Of a stretch of DNA of 64,000 nt, positions 23,529 to 35,547 are shown piece by piece (the stretch's first letter is position 1; each line of letters begins with the position of its first letter). Both the position numbers and the translations under genes were made by a program. Origin of the DNA: Vibrio gigantis. Its GTDB lineage: Bacteria; Pseudomonadota; Gammaproteobacteria; Enterobacterales; Vibrionaceae. The notes beneath the pieces are model-generated. The model made no database searches. It had not been told where the DNA came from and saw only the letters and a program-made list of their open reading frames with translations. The DNA is taken from positions 1,178,001 to 1,242,000 of the forward strand of contig NZ_AP025492.1 in assembly GCF_024347515.1 (NCBI RefSeq), given 5' to 3'.

Positions 23529-24833
23529 ATGAAATTCCCTGGACAACGTAAATCAAAGCACTACTTTCCGGTTCACGCTCGTGATCCTCTAGTGAGCCAA
23601 GCTCAAAGCAGTAAAAGAATGTCACGCACTCATATTATCGGTATTGACCAAACATTGGTGGATATTGAAGCAAAGGTGAGTTCTGAACTTATTGAGAAGT
23701 ATGGTTTGAGCAAGGGACATTCACTGGTTATTGGTGACGCAGCCGCTGAATCTTTATATCAAGAATTAAAAGAACAGTGCCTGATTACTAATGAATACGC
23801 TGGTGGCACAATTGGTAACACATTACACAACTATTCAGTGCTAGCGGATGACCGTTCTACTCTACTGGGTGTCATGAGCCAAGATATTAAGATTGGTAGC
23901 TACGGTTACCGCTATTTATGTAATACATCAAGCAGAATGGATCTGAACCATTTACAAGGGGTAGATGGTGCAATCGGTCGCTGTTTTGCATTAATTACAG
24001 AAGACGGTGAACGTACTTTCGCAATTAGCGAAGGACAAATGAACCAATTAAAACCAGAAAGCATTCCTGAAAAAATCTTCAAAAGTGCTTCTGCTTTAGT
24101 TTTAACGGCTTATTTAGTTCGTTGTAAACCAGGTGACCCTATGCCTGAAGCAACAATGAAAGCGATCGAGTACGCGAAGAAATACGATGTGCCAGTAGTT
24201 CTTACATTGGGTACTAAGTTCGTTATTCAAGATGATCCAGAATTCTGGAAAGATTTCCTTGAGCAACACGTAACGGTTGTTGCAATGAATGAAGACGAAG
24301 CTGAAGCATTAACGGGTGAAAGCGATCCACTGGCTGCATCAGATAAAGCGTTAGAGTGGGTAGATCTTGTTCTATGCACTGCGGGACCTGTTGGTCTATT
24401 TATGGCTGGCTATACGGAAGATGCAGCTAAGCGTGAAACGTCACTGCCTTTACTTCCAGGTTCAATTGCTGAGTTCAACCGTTTTGAATTTAGCCGCCCT
24501 GCGCATAAAGATTTATGTGAAAACCCAACTAAGGTGTATTCACACATTGCGCCTTACATGGGTGGTCCAGAAAAGATCAAAAACACCAATGGTGCGGGTG
24601 ATGCTGCTTTATCGGCTTTATTGCATGATATGGCTGCTAATAAGTACCACAAAGAAAATGTGCCAAACTCAAGTAAGCACCAACATTCATTTTTGACGTA
24701 CTCCTCTTTCTCACAAGTTTGTAAATATTCAAACCGTGCAAGTTACGAAGTGTTAGTTCAGCACTCCCCACGTTTATCACGTGGTCTTCCAGAAAGAGAA
24801 GATAGTTTAGAAGAAGCGTACTGGGAAAGATAA
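23529..24833 (+). CDS. gsk: inosine-guanosine kinase
   Basis: PfkB-family kinase phosphorylating guanosine and inosine in purine salvage. The 434 aa equal the E. coli length and begin MKFPGQRKSKHYFP. Further matches are GGTIGNTLHNYSVLADDRS, AMNEDEAEALTGESDP and the PfkB catalytic motif NTNGAGDAALSALL (residues ~356-369, with the general-base Asp). It is monocistronic with a terminator and lies near hns, as in other vibrios. Confidence 0.96.
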   Translation: MKFPGQRKSKHYFPVHARDPLVSQAQSSKRMSRTHIIGIDQTLVDIEAKVSSELIEKYGLSKGHSLVIGDAAAESLYQELKEQCLITNEYAGGTIGNTLHNYSVLADDRSTLLGVMSQDIKIGSYGYRYLCNTSSRMDLNHLQGVDGAIGRCFALITEDGERTFAISEGQMNQLKPESIPEKIFKSASALVLTAYLVRCKPGDPMPEATMKAIEYAKKYDVPVVLTLGTKFVIQDDPEFWKDFLEQHVTVVAMNEDEAEALTGESDPLAASDKALEWVDLVLCTAGPVGLFMAGYTEDAAKRETSLPLLPGSIAEFNRFEFSRPAHKDLCENPTKVYSHIAPYMGGPEKIKNTNGAGDAALSALLHDMAANKYHKENVPNSSKHQHSFLTYSSFSQVCKYSNRASYEVLVQHSPRLSRGLPEREDSLEEAYWER

Positions 24834-24893
24834 GGTACTTTCTTTAATCAGTGCAACTATCAGTTGGTTTCTAATACTGATAGTACAAATATA

Positions 24894-24920
24894 AAAAAGG
24901 CTCCGAAAGGAGCCTTTTTT
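24894..24920 (+). terminator. gsk terminator
   Basis: Stem GGCTCC / GGAGCC with a GAAA tetraloop, A6 before and T6 after. Confidence 0.85.
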
Positions 24921-25021
24921 GTTTCTGAATATATTTAATTCGTAAATAATACTTTGGTCGACTTAAATATTAATTCTATTGCTTAGCGTGTAATTGATTA
25001 CTCACTAAGTAAGCTAAATGT

Positions 25022-25432
25022 TTAGATAGCAAACTCTTCTAGAGATTTACCAGCATCTAGCTGTTCTTGGATAGCTGAAGGTGTACGACCTTGACCTGTC
25101 CAAGTCTTCTCGTCACCGTTTGCGTCTACATATTTGTATTTCGCTGGGCGAGGAGCGCGTTTCGCTTTTGTTGTTTTAGATTTTGCTTCACCAGAAAGTG
25201 CAGCAATAAGATCGGCAACATCAATTCCGTCTTTTGCAATTTGTTCAGCAATAGCAGAAAGTTTAGCTTCTTGCTCGGCTTTAGCAGCACGTTCTTCAGC
25301 TTCAGACTCTTGACGCTCTTGTACAACAATAGTCAGCTTGTCTAGTGCTTCTTCAAGTTGCTCAAGAGTTAATTCACGTGAGAACGCACGAAGGCTGCGG
25401 ATATTTAATAGAGTTTTTGTTAATTCAGACAT
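25022..25432 (-). CDS. hns: H-NS family nucleoid protein (VicH)
   Basis: DNA-bridging silencer of AT-rich and acquired genes. The 136 aa start MSELTKTLLNIRSLRAFSRE, with an N-terminal oligomerisation coiled coil (to ~65), a Lys/Ala linker and the C-terminal DNA-binding motif TWTGQGRTPSAIQEQL (residues ~110-125, with the QGR hook). I chose the ATG at 25432 by family alignment; the frame has one earlier in-frame ATG. The upstream ~350 bp is very AT-rich, which fits H-NS autoregulation. Confidence 0.94.
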   Translation of the reverse strand: MSELTKTLLNIRSLRAFSRELTLEQLEEALDKLTIVVQERQESEAEERAAKAEQEAKLSAIAEQIAKDGIDVADLIAALSGEAKSKTTKAKRAPRPAKYKYVDANGDEKTWTGQGRTPSAIQEQLDAGKSLEEFAI

Positions 25433-25762
25433 GATATTTTCCATCAAGGTAAACTAAATAATCTTCCTAATAATAAACAGAGCCTAGGAATAAAACAAAT
25501 AGTATTTCTTCTATTACATCTTTAAATATAAAAGTGAGATGAATAGTTGAAAATCCAGAGCTGTATTTCTATTGAATTTATAATAATTATTAAGATTATC
25601 TTAAAAATTGATATGTGACTGGTGGAGTAGTGAACTTATGTAGACTATTCTCTTATTGATTAGTTCATTAACAAAAAGCTATTTTTCTCGGAATGATATG
25701 TTGCATTGTTGCTCTTGATGAGTACAATTGCGGCTACCTGATGCGAAGCTTTGGTTAATCTG
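25433..25762. promoter_or_regulatory. AT-rich hns upstream region
   Basis: Gene-free stretch of ~330 bp between hns and the lysine-riboswitch promoter. It has many A/T tracts (25440-25680) but no clear RNA gene or palindrome. It probably holds the hns promoter and its own H-NS binding sites. Confidence 0.4.
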
Positions 25763-25791
25763 TTGTTAAACTCTGGTTTGCACGGTTAATA
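25763..25791 (+). promoter_or_regulatory. promoter of the lysine-riboswitch transcript
   Basis: TTGTTA (-35, 25763-25768), 17-bp spacer and TTAATA (-10, 25786-25791). The expected start near 25798 falls at the 5' edge of the aptamer. Confidence 0.65.
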
Positions 25792-25796
25792 GTGTT

Positions 25797-25972
25797 ATCG
25801 CACGTAGAGGTGCAATTATAAAAAGTAACTTCCGTTGGGGTGATGCCAATGAACGGGAATGAAAGGTGTAATTGCCGAAGTAAATTGTATATCTAAGCAA
25901 TTTGCTGGGGTTGTGCTCAATAGGTACAACACTGCCATAGTCTTAATTTTAAACTATGGAGCGCTACTGTAG
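25797..25972 (+). ncRNA. lysine riboswitch aptamer
   Basis: The order and wording of conserved blocks match the lysine (L-box) aptamer: GTAGAGGTGC, AAAGTAAC, GGGAATGAAAGGTG, ATTGCCGAAGTAA, TTTGCTGGGGTTGTGC and the closing GGAGCGCTAC that pairs with GTAG at the start. A variable arm (CCATAGT / ACTATGG, 25935-25957) is perfectly paired. The regulated gene is a NhaC-family transporter, a known target type of this riboswitch in gammaproteobacteria. Binding of lysine should lower expression. Confidence 0.9.
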
Positions 25973-26086
25973 GGTTGGGTGAAGTGTTCACTTCCCTTTC
26001 GCTTAGTTCAACATGAGCTTGGTCAGCCGTATCAAGTTTGTCTGCAGTAGATCTCTAGCCAAATAAAAAACTGGTTTTTGAAGATC
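25973..26086 (+). promoter_or_regulatory. candidate expression platform of the lysine riboswitch
   Basis: Two alternatives can be read. CTACTGTAG at the 3' side of P1 (25964-25972) can pair with CTGCAGTAG (26042-26050) with one G-U. When P1 forms instead, GATCT (26050-26054) is free to pair with AGATC (26082-26086) just before the ATG, with GCCA/TGGT inside. That would hide the ribosome site, so the switch looks translational. This is inference from base pairing by eye. Confidence 0.45.
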
Positions 26087-27679
26087 ATGAATTTAATAGA
26101 TTTTGCAACATCACCTTTATCTTTGCTTCCGCCCCTTGTGGCTTTGAGCCTTGCTATTGTTACCCGCCGTGTATTGGTTTCTTTGGGTGTCGGTATCATC
26201 ATGGGTGCGATTTTACTTGCTGACTACTCAGTAGGTAACGCAGCGAGCTACGTGTTTACTAAAGCATCTGGTGTTTTCATCGAAGATGGTGGCATTAACA
26301 CTTGGAACATGAGCATCATTGCATTCCTAATTATTCTTGGAATGACAACTGCACTATTAACACTGTCTGGCGGTACTCGTGCATTCGCTGAGTGGGCTCA
26401 GTCTCGCGTTAAGAGCAAACGTGGTTCAAAACTACTTGCTGCTTTCTTAGGTGTATTCATCTTCGTGGATGATTACTTCAACAGCTTAGCGGTAGGTGCT
26501 ATCTCTCGCCCTGTAACAGACCGTTTCTACGTATCTCGCGCTAAGCTTGCTTATATTCTCGATTCTACCGCTGCTCCAATGTGTGTGATCATGCCAGCTT
26601 CTAGCTGGGGTGCATACATCATTACTATTATTGGTGGCATCTTAGTAACACACGGTGTAACTGAATATTCAGCACTGGGTGCTTACGTTCGTCTTATCCC
26701 AATGAACTTCTACGCTGTGTTTGCACTACTAATGGTGTTCGCAGTGGCATGGTTCGGTCTAGATGTTGGTAAGATGCGTGAGCATGAGATCGAAGCATCT
26801 CAAGGTCGTGGCTTTGAAGGTGACAACGATCAAAAGCAAGCTCACGATCTAAACGAAGAGCTAGACATCGAAGAGAGCGAGAATGGTTCTGTTTCTGACC
26901 TAATTATGCCGATCGTTTCGTTAATTGTTGCGACGGTTGCAGCAATGCTTTACACCGGCGGTCAAGCGCTAGCTGCTGATGGTCAAGCGTTTAACCTACT
27001 TGGTGCATTCGAAAATACCGATGTTGGCAAGTCTCTTGTTTACGGTGGCATCATCGGTCTACTAGTGGCGCTAGCGACTGTATTTAAACAGAAGCTATCT
27101 ATGGCAGACATCGCAAGAACAATGTGGATCGGCGCAAGCTCTATGTTTGGCGCTATATTGATTCTTGTATTCGCTTGGACTATCGGTTCTGTAATCGGCG
27201 ACATGAAAACAGGTTCTTACCTATCGTCTCTAGTAACGGGCAGCATTGATTACCACTGGTTACCAGTTATCCTGTTCCTTCTAGCCGGTATTATGGCTTT
27301 CTCGACAGGTACATCTTGGGGTACGTTCGGTATCATGCTACCTATCGCGGGTGATATGGCTGCTGCATCTGACATCGCGCTGATTCTTCCGATGCTAAGT
27401 GCGGTTCTAGCGGGTGCTGTATTTGGTGACCACTGTTCTCCAATCTCAGATACAACGATTCTGTCTTCTACAGGTGCTCGTTGTAACCACATCGACCACG
27501 TATCAACACAGCTTCCATACGCGTTGTCTGTAGCGTTCGTATCTTGCATTGGTTTCATCACTCTAGGTATGACATCTTCAATTGGCATCGCATTTGGCGC
27601 AGCGTCTCTAACGTTTGTTGCTGTATGTTTTGCATTGGCTTACTTCTCTCGCTGCAAAATGGCGACATGCAAAAGCTAA
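26087..27679 (+). CDS. NhaC-family transporter under lysine riboswitch, probable lysine importer
   Basis: Inner-membrane carrier of 530 aa with about 11-13 hydrophobic segments and the NhaC-type motif FVDDYFNSLAVGAISRPVTDR near residues 127-147. A charged cytoplasmic loop (~225-265) splits two halves. A second conserved block is FGDHCSPISDTTILSSTGA near 440-458. By family it would be annotated as a Na+/H+ antiporter. The lysine riboswitch argues that it carries lysine, as proposed for LysW proteins by comparative genomics. The ATG at 26087 is preferred to an upstream TTG. Confidence 0.85.
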   Translation: MNLIDFATSPLSLLPPLVALSLAIVTRRVLVSLGVGIIMGAILLADYSVGNAASYVFTKASGVFIEDGGINTWNMSIIAFLIILGMTTALLTLSGGTRAFAEWAQSRVKSKRGSKLLAAFLGVFIFVDDYFNSLAVGAISRPVTDRFYVSRAKLAYILDSTAAPMCVIMPASSWGAYIITIIGGILVTHGVTEYSALGAYVRLIPMNFYAVFALLMVFAVAWFGLDVGKMREHEIEASQGRGFEGDNDQKQAHDLNEELDIEESENGSVSDLIMPIVSLIVATVAAMLYTGGQALAADGQAFNLLGAFENTDVGKSLVYGGIIGLLVALATVFKQKLSMADIARTMWIGASSMFGAILILVFAWTIGSVIGDMKTGSYLSSLVTGSIDYHWLPVILFLLAGIMAFSTGTSWGTFGIMLPIAGDMAAASDIALILPMLSAVLAGAVFGDHCSPISDTTILSSTGARCNHIDHVSTQLPYALSVAFVSCIGFITLGMTSSIGIAFGAASLTFVAVCFALAYFSRCKMATCKS

Positions 27680-27706
27680 AAATGAAAGTTAATCAGTAAA
27701 CTATCA

Positions 27707-27727
27707 GGGAGGCGTCGGCCTCCCTTT
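27707..27727 (+). terminator. terminator of the NhaC-family gene
   Basis: Stem GGGAGGC / GCCTCCC with a GTCG tetraloop, followed by T6. Confidence 0.88.
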
Positions 27728-27846
27728 TTTGTGCCTGTTAATTTAATTTTAAGTTTCGTGAAAAAAGTTCGAATAAATGGTTGAAAAAGGATCTTACCTT
27801 AGTTAGTGTGGAGACAAGACAGCAAACAACCTAAGAGCTGATAAGT

Positions 27847-27894
27847 ATGCGTAAATTAGTAATGAACATTCATCACCATCATCACCCTATCTAG
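27847..27894 (+). CDS. hisL: his operon leader peptide
   Basis: A 15-codon frame reads MRKLVMNIHHHHHPI and stops at TAG. Five successive histidine codons (CAT CAC CAT CAT CAC) let ribosomes stall when charged tRNA-His is scarce. That is the sensor of classical his attenuation. It lies about 165 bp upstream of hisG and is followed by alternative hairpins. Confidence 0.92.
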   Translation: MRKLVMNIHHHHHPI

Positions 27895-27918
27895 TCTTTC
27901 GGGGAGATTTACGTATAC

Positions 27919-28003
27919 CCGGGAGCAAGATTACTCCCGGAGGTTAAGTCAAAAGAATTTAGATTTAAACCCTCGGGATGACAGAGTCTTCCGAGGGTTT
28001 TTT
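27919..28003 (+). terminator. his attenuator
   Basis: Two hairpins follow the leader: CCGGGAG / CTCCCGG (27919-27940), and the terminator CCCTCGG / CCGAGGG with T6 (27970-28003). The CTCCCGGAGG segment can also pair with part of the terminator stem (CCCTCGGG), giving the usual switch between termination and read-through. Confidence 0.88.
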
Positions 28004-28059
28004 AGTTTTAGCGTTTTTAAATAATCAATAAATTCAAATATTTGCACAGGGATACAGCA

Positions 28060-28956
28060 ATGCAGACACAACGCCTAAGAATCGCAATTCAAAAGAAAGG
28101 TCGCTTAAGTAAAGAGTGCCAAGACCTACTTAAAAAATGTGGTGTTAAATTTAACATCATGGGTGAGCGCCTAGTGGTTCATTCACTAAATATGCCAATC
28201 GACTTGTTATTAGTTCGTGATGACGACATCCCAGGTCTTATCATGGATGGTGTGGTTGACCTTGGTTTTATCGGTGAAAATGAACTAGAAGAAGTTCGTT
28301 TAGACCGTGTTGCTCTTAAAGAGCCTTCAGAGTTCCGCACACTACGTCGTTTAGACTTCGGTGGTTGCCGCCTTTCTATCGCTATCAACAAAGACGAAGA
28401 ATACAACGGCCCACAAGACTTAGCGGGCAAACGTATTGCGACAACCTACCCACAACTACTTAAAGCCTACATGGACGAGCAGGGTGTTGAATTCAGCACT
28501 TGTATGCTAACAGGCTCGGTTGAAGTAGCGCCTCGCGCAGGCCTAGCAGACGCTATCGCCGATTTAGTTTCTACAGGTGCGACGCTAGAAGCGAACGGCC
28601 TAAAAGAAGCAGAAGCTATCTTCCAATCTAAAGCAACACTGATTCAACGTGTTGGTGAGTTCGACGCTGACAAAACTGCATTGATTGAAAAACTACTGAC
28701 TCGTATGCAGGGTGTTCAACAAGCGAAAGAGTCGAAGTACATCATGCTTCACGCGCCAACCTCTCAACTAGAGCAAATCAAAGCACTACTGCCTGGTGCT
28801 GAAGACCCAACGGTTCTTCCACTATCGACAGACAAAGACAAAGTTGCCGTGCACCTAGTAAGTACAGAGAACTTGTTCTGGGAAACAATGGAACAGCTTA
28901 AAGAGTTGGGTGCGAGCTCGATTCTAGTATTACCAATCGAAAAAATGATGGGGTAG
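28060..28956 (+). CDS. hisG: ATP phosphoribosyltransferase
   Basis: First step of histidine synthesis: ATP plus PRPP gives phosphoribosyl-ATP, with feedback inhibition by histidine. The 298 aa are the long, HisZ-independent form with a C-terminal regulatory ACT-like domain (from ~225). Seen motifs are [26 protein letters not shown] and the PRPP loop [24 protein letters not shown], split here over ~155-180. The start ATG at 28060 was chosen by family alignment. Confidence 0.96.
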   Translation: MQTQRLRIAIQKKGRLSKECQDLLKKCGVKFNIMGERLVVHSLNMPIDLLLVRDDDIPGLIMDGVVDLGFIGENELEEVRLDRVALKEPSEFRTLRRLDFGGCRLSIAINKDEEYNGPQDLAGKRIATTYPQLLKAYMDEQGVEFSTCMLTGSVEVAPRAGLADAIADLVSTGATLEANGLKEAEAIFQSKATLIQRVGEFDADKTALIEKLLTRMQGVQQAKESKYIMLHAPTSQLEQIKALLPGAEDPTVLPLSTDKDKVAVHLVSTENLFWETMEQLKELGASSILVLPIEKMMG

Positions 28957-28961
28957 TGGCG

Positions 28962-30257
28962 ATGAGAACCGTTGTTTGGCAATCTTTAAGTGAATCACAG
29001 CAAGACTCGGTATTAGAGCGTCCAGCTATTACTGAAGGTGCAAACATCACAGCGACTGTTTCTGATGTTATTGCAAAAGTACGAAATGAAGGCGATGCCG
29101 CGCTTAAAGAGCTGACTGAAAAGTTTGATGGTGTAACTCCTGAATCCATTCGAGTCAGTTCAAATGAAATCGAAGAGGCGTGCGCTCGTCTAACACCAGA
29201 AATGAAGCAAGCGCTTGAGCAAGCTTATAGCAACATTGCTAAGTTCCACGAAGCTCAAAAGCCTCAACCTATCAAAGTTGAGACACAACCGGGCGTTGTG
29301 TGTGAGCAAGTGACTCGCGCGATTAATACTGTTGGCCTTTATATTCCTGGTGGCAGTGCGCCACTTCCGTCAACGGTTCTTATGTTAGGTGTACCTGCAC
29401 AAATCGCAGGTTGTCGTAAGGTGGTGCTTTGTTCACCTCCGCCAATCGCTGATGAAATCTTGTATGTCGCTAAGCTTTGCAAGATCGACGAGGTTTACAA
29501 CGTTGGTGGTGGTCAAGCGGTTGCAGCAATGGCTTACGGTACCGAGAGTGTGGCTAAAGTCGATAAGATTTTCGGCCCAGGTAATGCCTACGTAACGGAA
29601 GCGAAGCGCCAAGTGAGCAATGACTTCCGCGGTGCGGCGATTGATATGCCTGCTGGCCCGTCTGAAGTTTTAGTCATTGCCGATGAAACGGCTGATGCAG
29701 ACTTCATAGCGGCAGACTTGTTGAGCCAAGCGGAGCACGGTCCTGATTCACAAGTGGTATTGGTAACACCATCTCCAATTGTGGCAGACCAAGTAACCGA
29801 AGCGGTACAAAAGCAGTTGAAAGAGCTGTCTCGCGCCACGATCGCTCAGCAAGCATTGGCTTCAAGCCTAATTATCATTGCGGAGTCGATCACTCAAGCG
29901 ATTGCGATTTCGAACTTCTACGGTCCTGAACACTTGATCGTTCAAACCAAGAACCCACGTGAATTGCTTCCACTGCTCGATAATGCAGGCTCAATCTTCC
30001 TTGGTGACTGGTCTCCAGAATCTGCAGGTGATTATGCGTCTGGTACAAACCACGTATTACCGACCTACGGTTATACGAAGACATATTCAAGCCTAGGTTT
30101 GGCTGATTTCTCTAAGCGTATGACGGTACAAGAGCTAACAGCCGATGGTTTGAAAGGCCTAGCGCCAACTGTAGTAACGATGGCGGAAGCTGAAGGGTTG
30201 GATGCACACAAACGCGCTGTGACTATTCGAGTTGAAAAGTTAAATAAAGCGAAATAA
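28962..30257 (+). CDS. hisD: histidinol dehydrogenase
   Basis: Zinc enzyme catalysing the last two oxidations, histidinol to histidine. The 431 aa include [15 protein letters not shown], the [14 protein letters not shown] motif, the catalytic zone [13 protein letters not shown] and [12 protein letters not shown] (zinc ligands), and [10 protein letters not shown]. The ATG at 28962 (MRTVVWQSL) is the family start; a GTG at 28956 touches the hisG stop. Coupling to hisG is likely. Confidence 0.95.
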   Translation: MRTVVWQSLSESQQDSVLERPAITEGANITATVSDVIAKVRNEGDAALKELTEKFDGVTPESIRVSSNEIEEACARLTPEMKQALEQAYSNIAKFHEAQKPQPIKVETQPGVVCEQVTRAINTVGLYIPGGSAPLPSTVLMLGVPAQIAGCRKVVLCSPPPIADEILYVAKLCKIDEVYNVGGGQAVAAMAYGTESVAKVDKIFGPGNAYVTEAKRQVSNDFRGAAIDMPAGPSEVLVIADETADADFIAADLLSQAEHGPDSQVVLVTPSPIVADQVTEAVQKQLKELSRATIAQQALASSLIIIAESITQAIAISNFYGPEHLIVQTKNPRELLPLLDNAGSIFLGDWSPESAGDYASGTNHVLPTYGYTKTYSSLGLADFSKRMTVQELTADGLKGLAPTVVTMAEAEGLDAHKRAVTIRVEKLNKAK

Positions 30258-30263
30258 GGGTAG

Positions 30264-31307
<1,044 letters not shown>

Positions 31308-31437
31308 CGAAAGGCTTACCAGTAATAACATTGCCAGTTTGAATTGATGAATCACAGCCTGGCAAGTGAAACCAATATTTTGGGTTAGCGTTTGATTTTA
31401 GCTAGGCCACCAGATTTAAAATTAAAAGGAAGTTCAA

Positions 31438-32526
31438 GTGAGTAAACAACAGAAAATACTTTTTATAGACCGTGACGGCACCTTAATTGTTGAGCCGCCA
31501 GTTGACTTTCAAGTAGACCGTTTAGACAAGCTAAAATTCGAACCGCTAGTGATTCCTAGCCTACTTGCTTTGCAAGACGCGGGTTACCGCTTAGTAATGG
31601 TCACTAACCAAGATGGCCTAGGTACTGATAGCTACCCACAAGAAGATTTCGATGCGCCACACAATATGATGATGGAGTTCTTCGAATCTCAAGGTGTTAA
31701 GTTTGATGACGTGCTTATTTGCTCTCACTTTGACGAAGACAACTGCTCTTGCCGTAAGCCTAAGCTAGGTATGGTTAAAGAATACCTGCAGGGCGGTAAA
31801 GTGGACTTCCAACACTCTGTTGTGATTGGCGATCGAGTGACTGACCTACAACTAGCTGAGAACATGGCAATTCGCGGTATTCAATATGGCCCGGATGCAG
31901 AAACAGAAGGTACGCTTAACTGGCCACAAATCGTTAAAGATCTGACGGTTAACGCTCGCGTTGCTGAAGTGGTTCGTACCACCAAAGAAACGGATATCAA
32001 GGTTGCAGTAAACCTTGATGAAACCGGTGGTAATAAGATTGATACAGGTATGGGTTTCTTCGACCACATGCTTGATCAAATCGCGACACACGGTGGTTTC
32101 CAAATGAACCTAACTGTGAAAGGCGACCTGCACATTGATGATCACCACACAGTAGAAGACACAGCACTTGCGTTAGGCCAAGCTCTGAAAGATGCGCTAG
32201 GTGACAAACGTGGTATTGGCCGTTTTGGTTTTAGCCTGCCAATGGATGAGTGTTTGGCTCAGTGTGCGCTAGACCTTTCTGGTCGCCCATACCTGAAGTT
32301 CGATGCTAAATTCAGCCGTGAGCAAGTGGGTGATCTTTCAACGGAAATGGTGGTTCACTTCTTCCGCTCTCTAACCGACACACTGGCTTGTACGCTGCAC
32401 CTTTCTTCTAATGGCAATAATGATCACCACATCATTGAGAGCCTGTTTAAAGCATTTGGTCGTACTCTTCGCCAAGCAATCAAAGTTGAAGGTAATGAGT
32501 TACCAAGCAGCAAAGGCGTCCTGTAA
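31438..32526 (+). CDS. hisB: bifunctional histidinol-phosphatase / imidazoleglycerol-phosphate dehydratase
   Basis: Fusion protein of 362 aa. The N-terminal HAD phosphatase (residues ~1-165) has the nucleophile motif LFIDRDGTL and zinc loop CSCRKP. The C-terminal dehydratase (from ~170) has the two metal motifs [14 protein letters not shown] and [14 protein letters not shown]. It starts with GTG, preceded by AAAAGGA. The two-domain form is typical of gammaproteobacteria. A 130-bp gap separates it from hisC, longer than the other joints of the operon. Confidence 0.95.
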   Translation: MSKQQKILFIDRDGTLIVEPPVDFQVDRLDKLKFEPLVIPSLLALQDAGYRLVMVTNQDGLGTDSYPQEDFDAPHNMMMEFFESQGVKFDDVLICSHFDEDNCSCRKPKLGMVKEYLQGGKVDFQHSVVIGDRVTDLQLAENMAIRGIQYGPDAETEGTLNWPQIVKDLTVNARVAEVVRTTKETDIKVAVNLDETGGNKIDTGMGFFDHMLDQIATHGGFQMNLTVKGDLHIDDHHTVEDTALALGQALKDALGDKRGIGRFGFSLPMDECLAQCALDLSGRPYLKFDAKFSREQVGDLSTEMVVHFFRSLTDTLACTLHLSSNGNNDHHIIESLFKAFGRTLRQAIKVEGNELPSSKGVL

Positions 32527-32551
32527 GGCTAACGTTAGCAAGGAAAAAACA

Positions 32552-33166
32552 ATGAAAGATCAAAAAGTCGTCATTATTGATACTGGGTGTGCCAACGTCT
32601 CTTCGGTGAAATTTGCCATTGAACGTTTGGGTTACGCAGTTGAGATTTCAAAAGAACCAGAAGTCGTCCTTGCCGCTGATAAGCTTTTCCTACCCGGTGT
32701 AGGCACAGCAAGCGAGGCAATGAAGAACCTACAAGAGCGTGACCTTGTTTCTCTTGTGAAGAAAGTAGAGAAGCCTCTGCTGGGTATTTGTTTAGGTATG
32801 CAGCTGTTAGGCAAACTGTCTCAAGAGAAAGGCCAAAAGGCTGATGAGCTAGTTGAATGTCTAGGCTTGTGTGATGGTGAAGTGCGTTTACTTGAAACGG
32901 GCGATTTACCGCTACCGCACATGGGTTGGAACACAGTAACTTCGACACCTAATCACCCTTTGTTTAAAGACATTGAAGAAGGCGAGTATTTCTACTTCGT
33001 TCACAGCTTCGCAATGCCTGTGGGTGACTACACAATCGCACAATGTGATTACGGTAATCCGTTCACAGCGGCGGTGCAAAGTGGTAACTATTATGGTGTT
33101 CAGTTCCACCCTGAGCGTTCTTCAAAAGCTGGCTCTAAGCTGATCCAGAATTTCTTGGAATTGTAA
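32552..33166 (+). CDS. hisH: imidazole glycerol phosphate synthase glutamine amidotransferase subunit
   Basis: Supplies ammonia from glutamine to HisF. The 204 aa include the nucleophile region [12 protein letters not shown] (Cys near residue 77), the MGWN motif and [10 protein letters not shown] with the catalytic His and Glu. I chose the ATG at 32552 ([15 protein letters not shown]), 8 nt after AGGAAAA; the longer frame overlaps hisB and is not family-like. Confidence 0.95.
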   Translation: MKDQKVVIIDTGCANVSSVKFAIERLGYAVEISKEPEVVLAADKLFLPGVGTASEAMKNLQERDLVSLVKKVEKPLLGICLGMQLLGKLSQEKGQKADELVECLGLCDGEVRLLETGDLPLPHMGWNTVTSTPNHPLFKDIEEGEYFYFVHSFAMPVGDYTIAQCDYGNPFTAAVQSGNYYGVQFHPERSSKAGSKLIQNFLEL

Positions 33167-33209
33167 TAAGGATTAGGCAGCGGCCAACGTTGCCATATAA
33201 GGAATGTAA

Positions 33210-34698
<1,489 letters not shown>

Positions 34699-34702
<4 letters not shown>

Positions 34703-35349
34703 GTTTTGAAACCGCAAGCTTATCAAAAACAGAAGTAGGCGCATTATCAGAGCGTATTAACTGGGAGAAAGTAGATGGCTTAGTGCCAGCTATTGTTCAG
34801 GATTACCAATCGAGTCAAGTGTTAATGATGGGATACATGAACCCAGCAGCACTTGAGAAAACAGGTGAAACAGGTAATGTGACGTTTTTCTCTCGTACTA
34901 AAGAGCGCCTTTGGACGAAAGGTGAAACGTCGGGTAACGTATTGCAACTGCAAAACATCGCCTTGGACTGTGACAACGATACCTTACTGGTTAAAGTTAA
35001 TCCCATTGGTCCAACGTGCCATACAGGTACAACAACGTGTTGGGATGGAGACAAGCAAGAAGAGTCTCAGATGGTGTGGCTTCATCAGCTTGAGCAGCTA
35101 CTGGCTGCCCGCAAGGACGCAGACCCTGAGTCTTCTTATACTGCCAGTCTATATGCCCGTGGCACCAAGCGTATTTCGCAAAAAGTGGGCGAAGAAGGCG
35201 TTGAAGTCGCGCTTGCGGCGACGTCGGGCGATAAGGCGGAATTAGTATGTGAATCAGCTGATTTGATTTACCACCTAATGGTTCTTCTTCAAGACCAAGG
35301 CCTATCGATGAACGACGTAGTGAATAAACTAAAAGAGCGTCATAAGTAA
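34699..35349 (+). CDS. hisI: bifunctional phosphoribosyl-AMP cyclohydrolase / phosphoribosyl-ATP pyrophosphatase
   Basis: Fusion (HisIE) of 216 aa covering steps 2 and 3. The N-terminal cyclohydrolase (residues ~15-115) has [13 protein letters not shown], the [11 protein letters not shown] metal motif and [12 protein letters not shown] zinc cysteines. The C-terminal pyrophosphohydrolase (~120-216) has [18 protein letters not shown] and [13 protein letters not shown]. It is the last gene of the operon, with a strong terminator. Confidence 0.95.
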
Positions 35350-35394
35350 GCTCTCTTTAGATTCATCGAACCAGGTAAAAGATAGATAAAAGCC

Positions 35395-35430
35395 AAAGCC
35401 CTGTAAATAAACATGTTTACGGGGCTTTTT
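35395..35430 (+). terminator. his operon terminator
   Basis: Stem AAAGCCCTGTAAA / TTTACGGGGCTTT with a short loop and T5, 46 bp after the hisI stop. Confidence 0.85.
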
Positions 35431-35478
35431 AGTTTTCAAGCTTTCTAAGCCTTACGTTACTTCTCTAACCTCTGACTT

Positions 35479-35516
35479 GTCGTTATTCCGAGGAGCTTAA
35501 GCGACATCAGGAATCT
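35479..35516. repeat. possible REP-like palindromic element
   Basis: Imperfect dyad with outer arms ATTCC / GGAAT and an inner perfect GCTTAAGC, in a GTCGTTATTCCGAGGAG context. The arrangement resembles short dispersed palindromic repeats of Vibrio intergenic regions. Only one copy is in the window, so repeat status is unproven. Confidence 0.4.
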
Positions 35517-35547
35517 TTGTACTTAATTAAACATTCTAATTTTTGAC

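Noticed and set aside
24367..24696. 109-aa frame inside gsk
   Set aside because: Shifted frame of a conserved kinase gene; no independent support.
27868..27890. Run of histidine codons that could look like a cloning His-tag
   Set aside because: It is the natural his leader peptide; position, stop codon and attenuator hairpins explain it.
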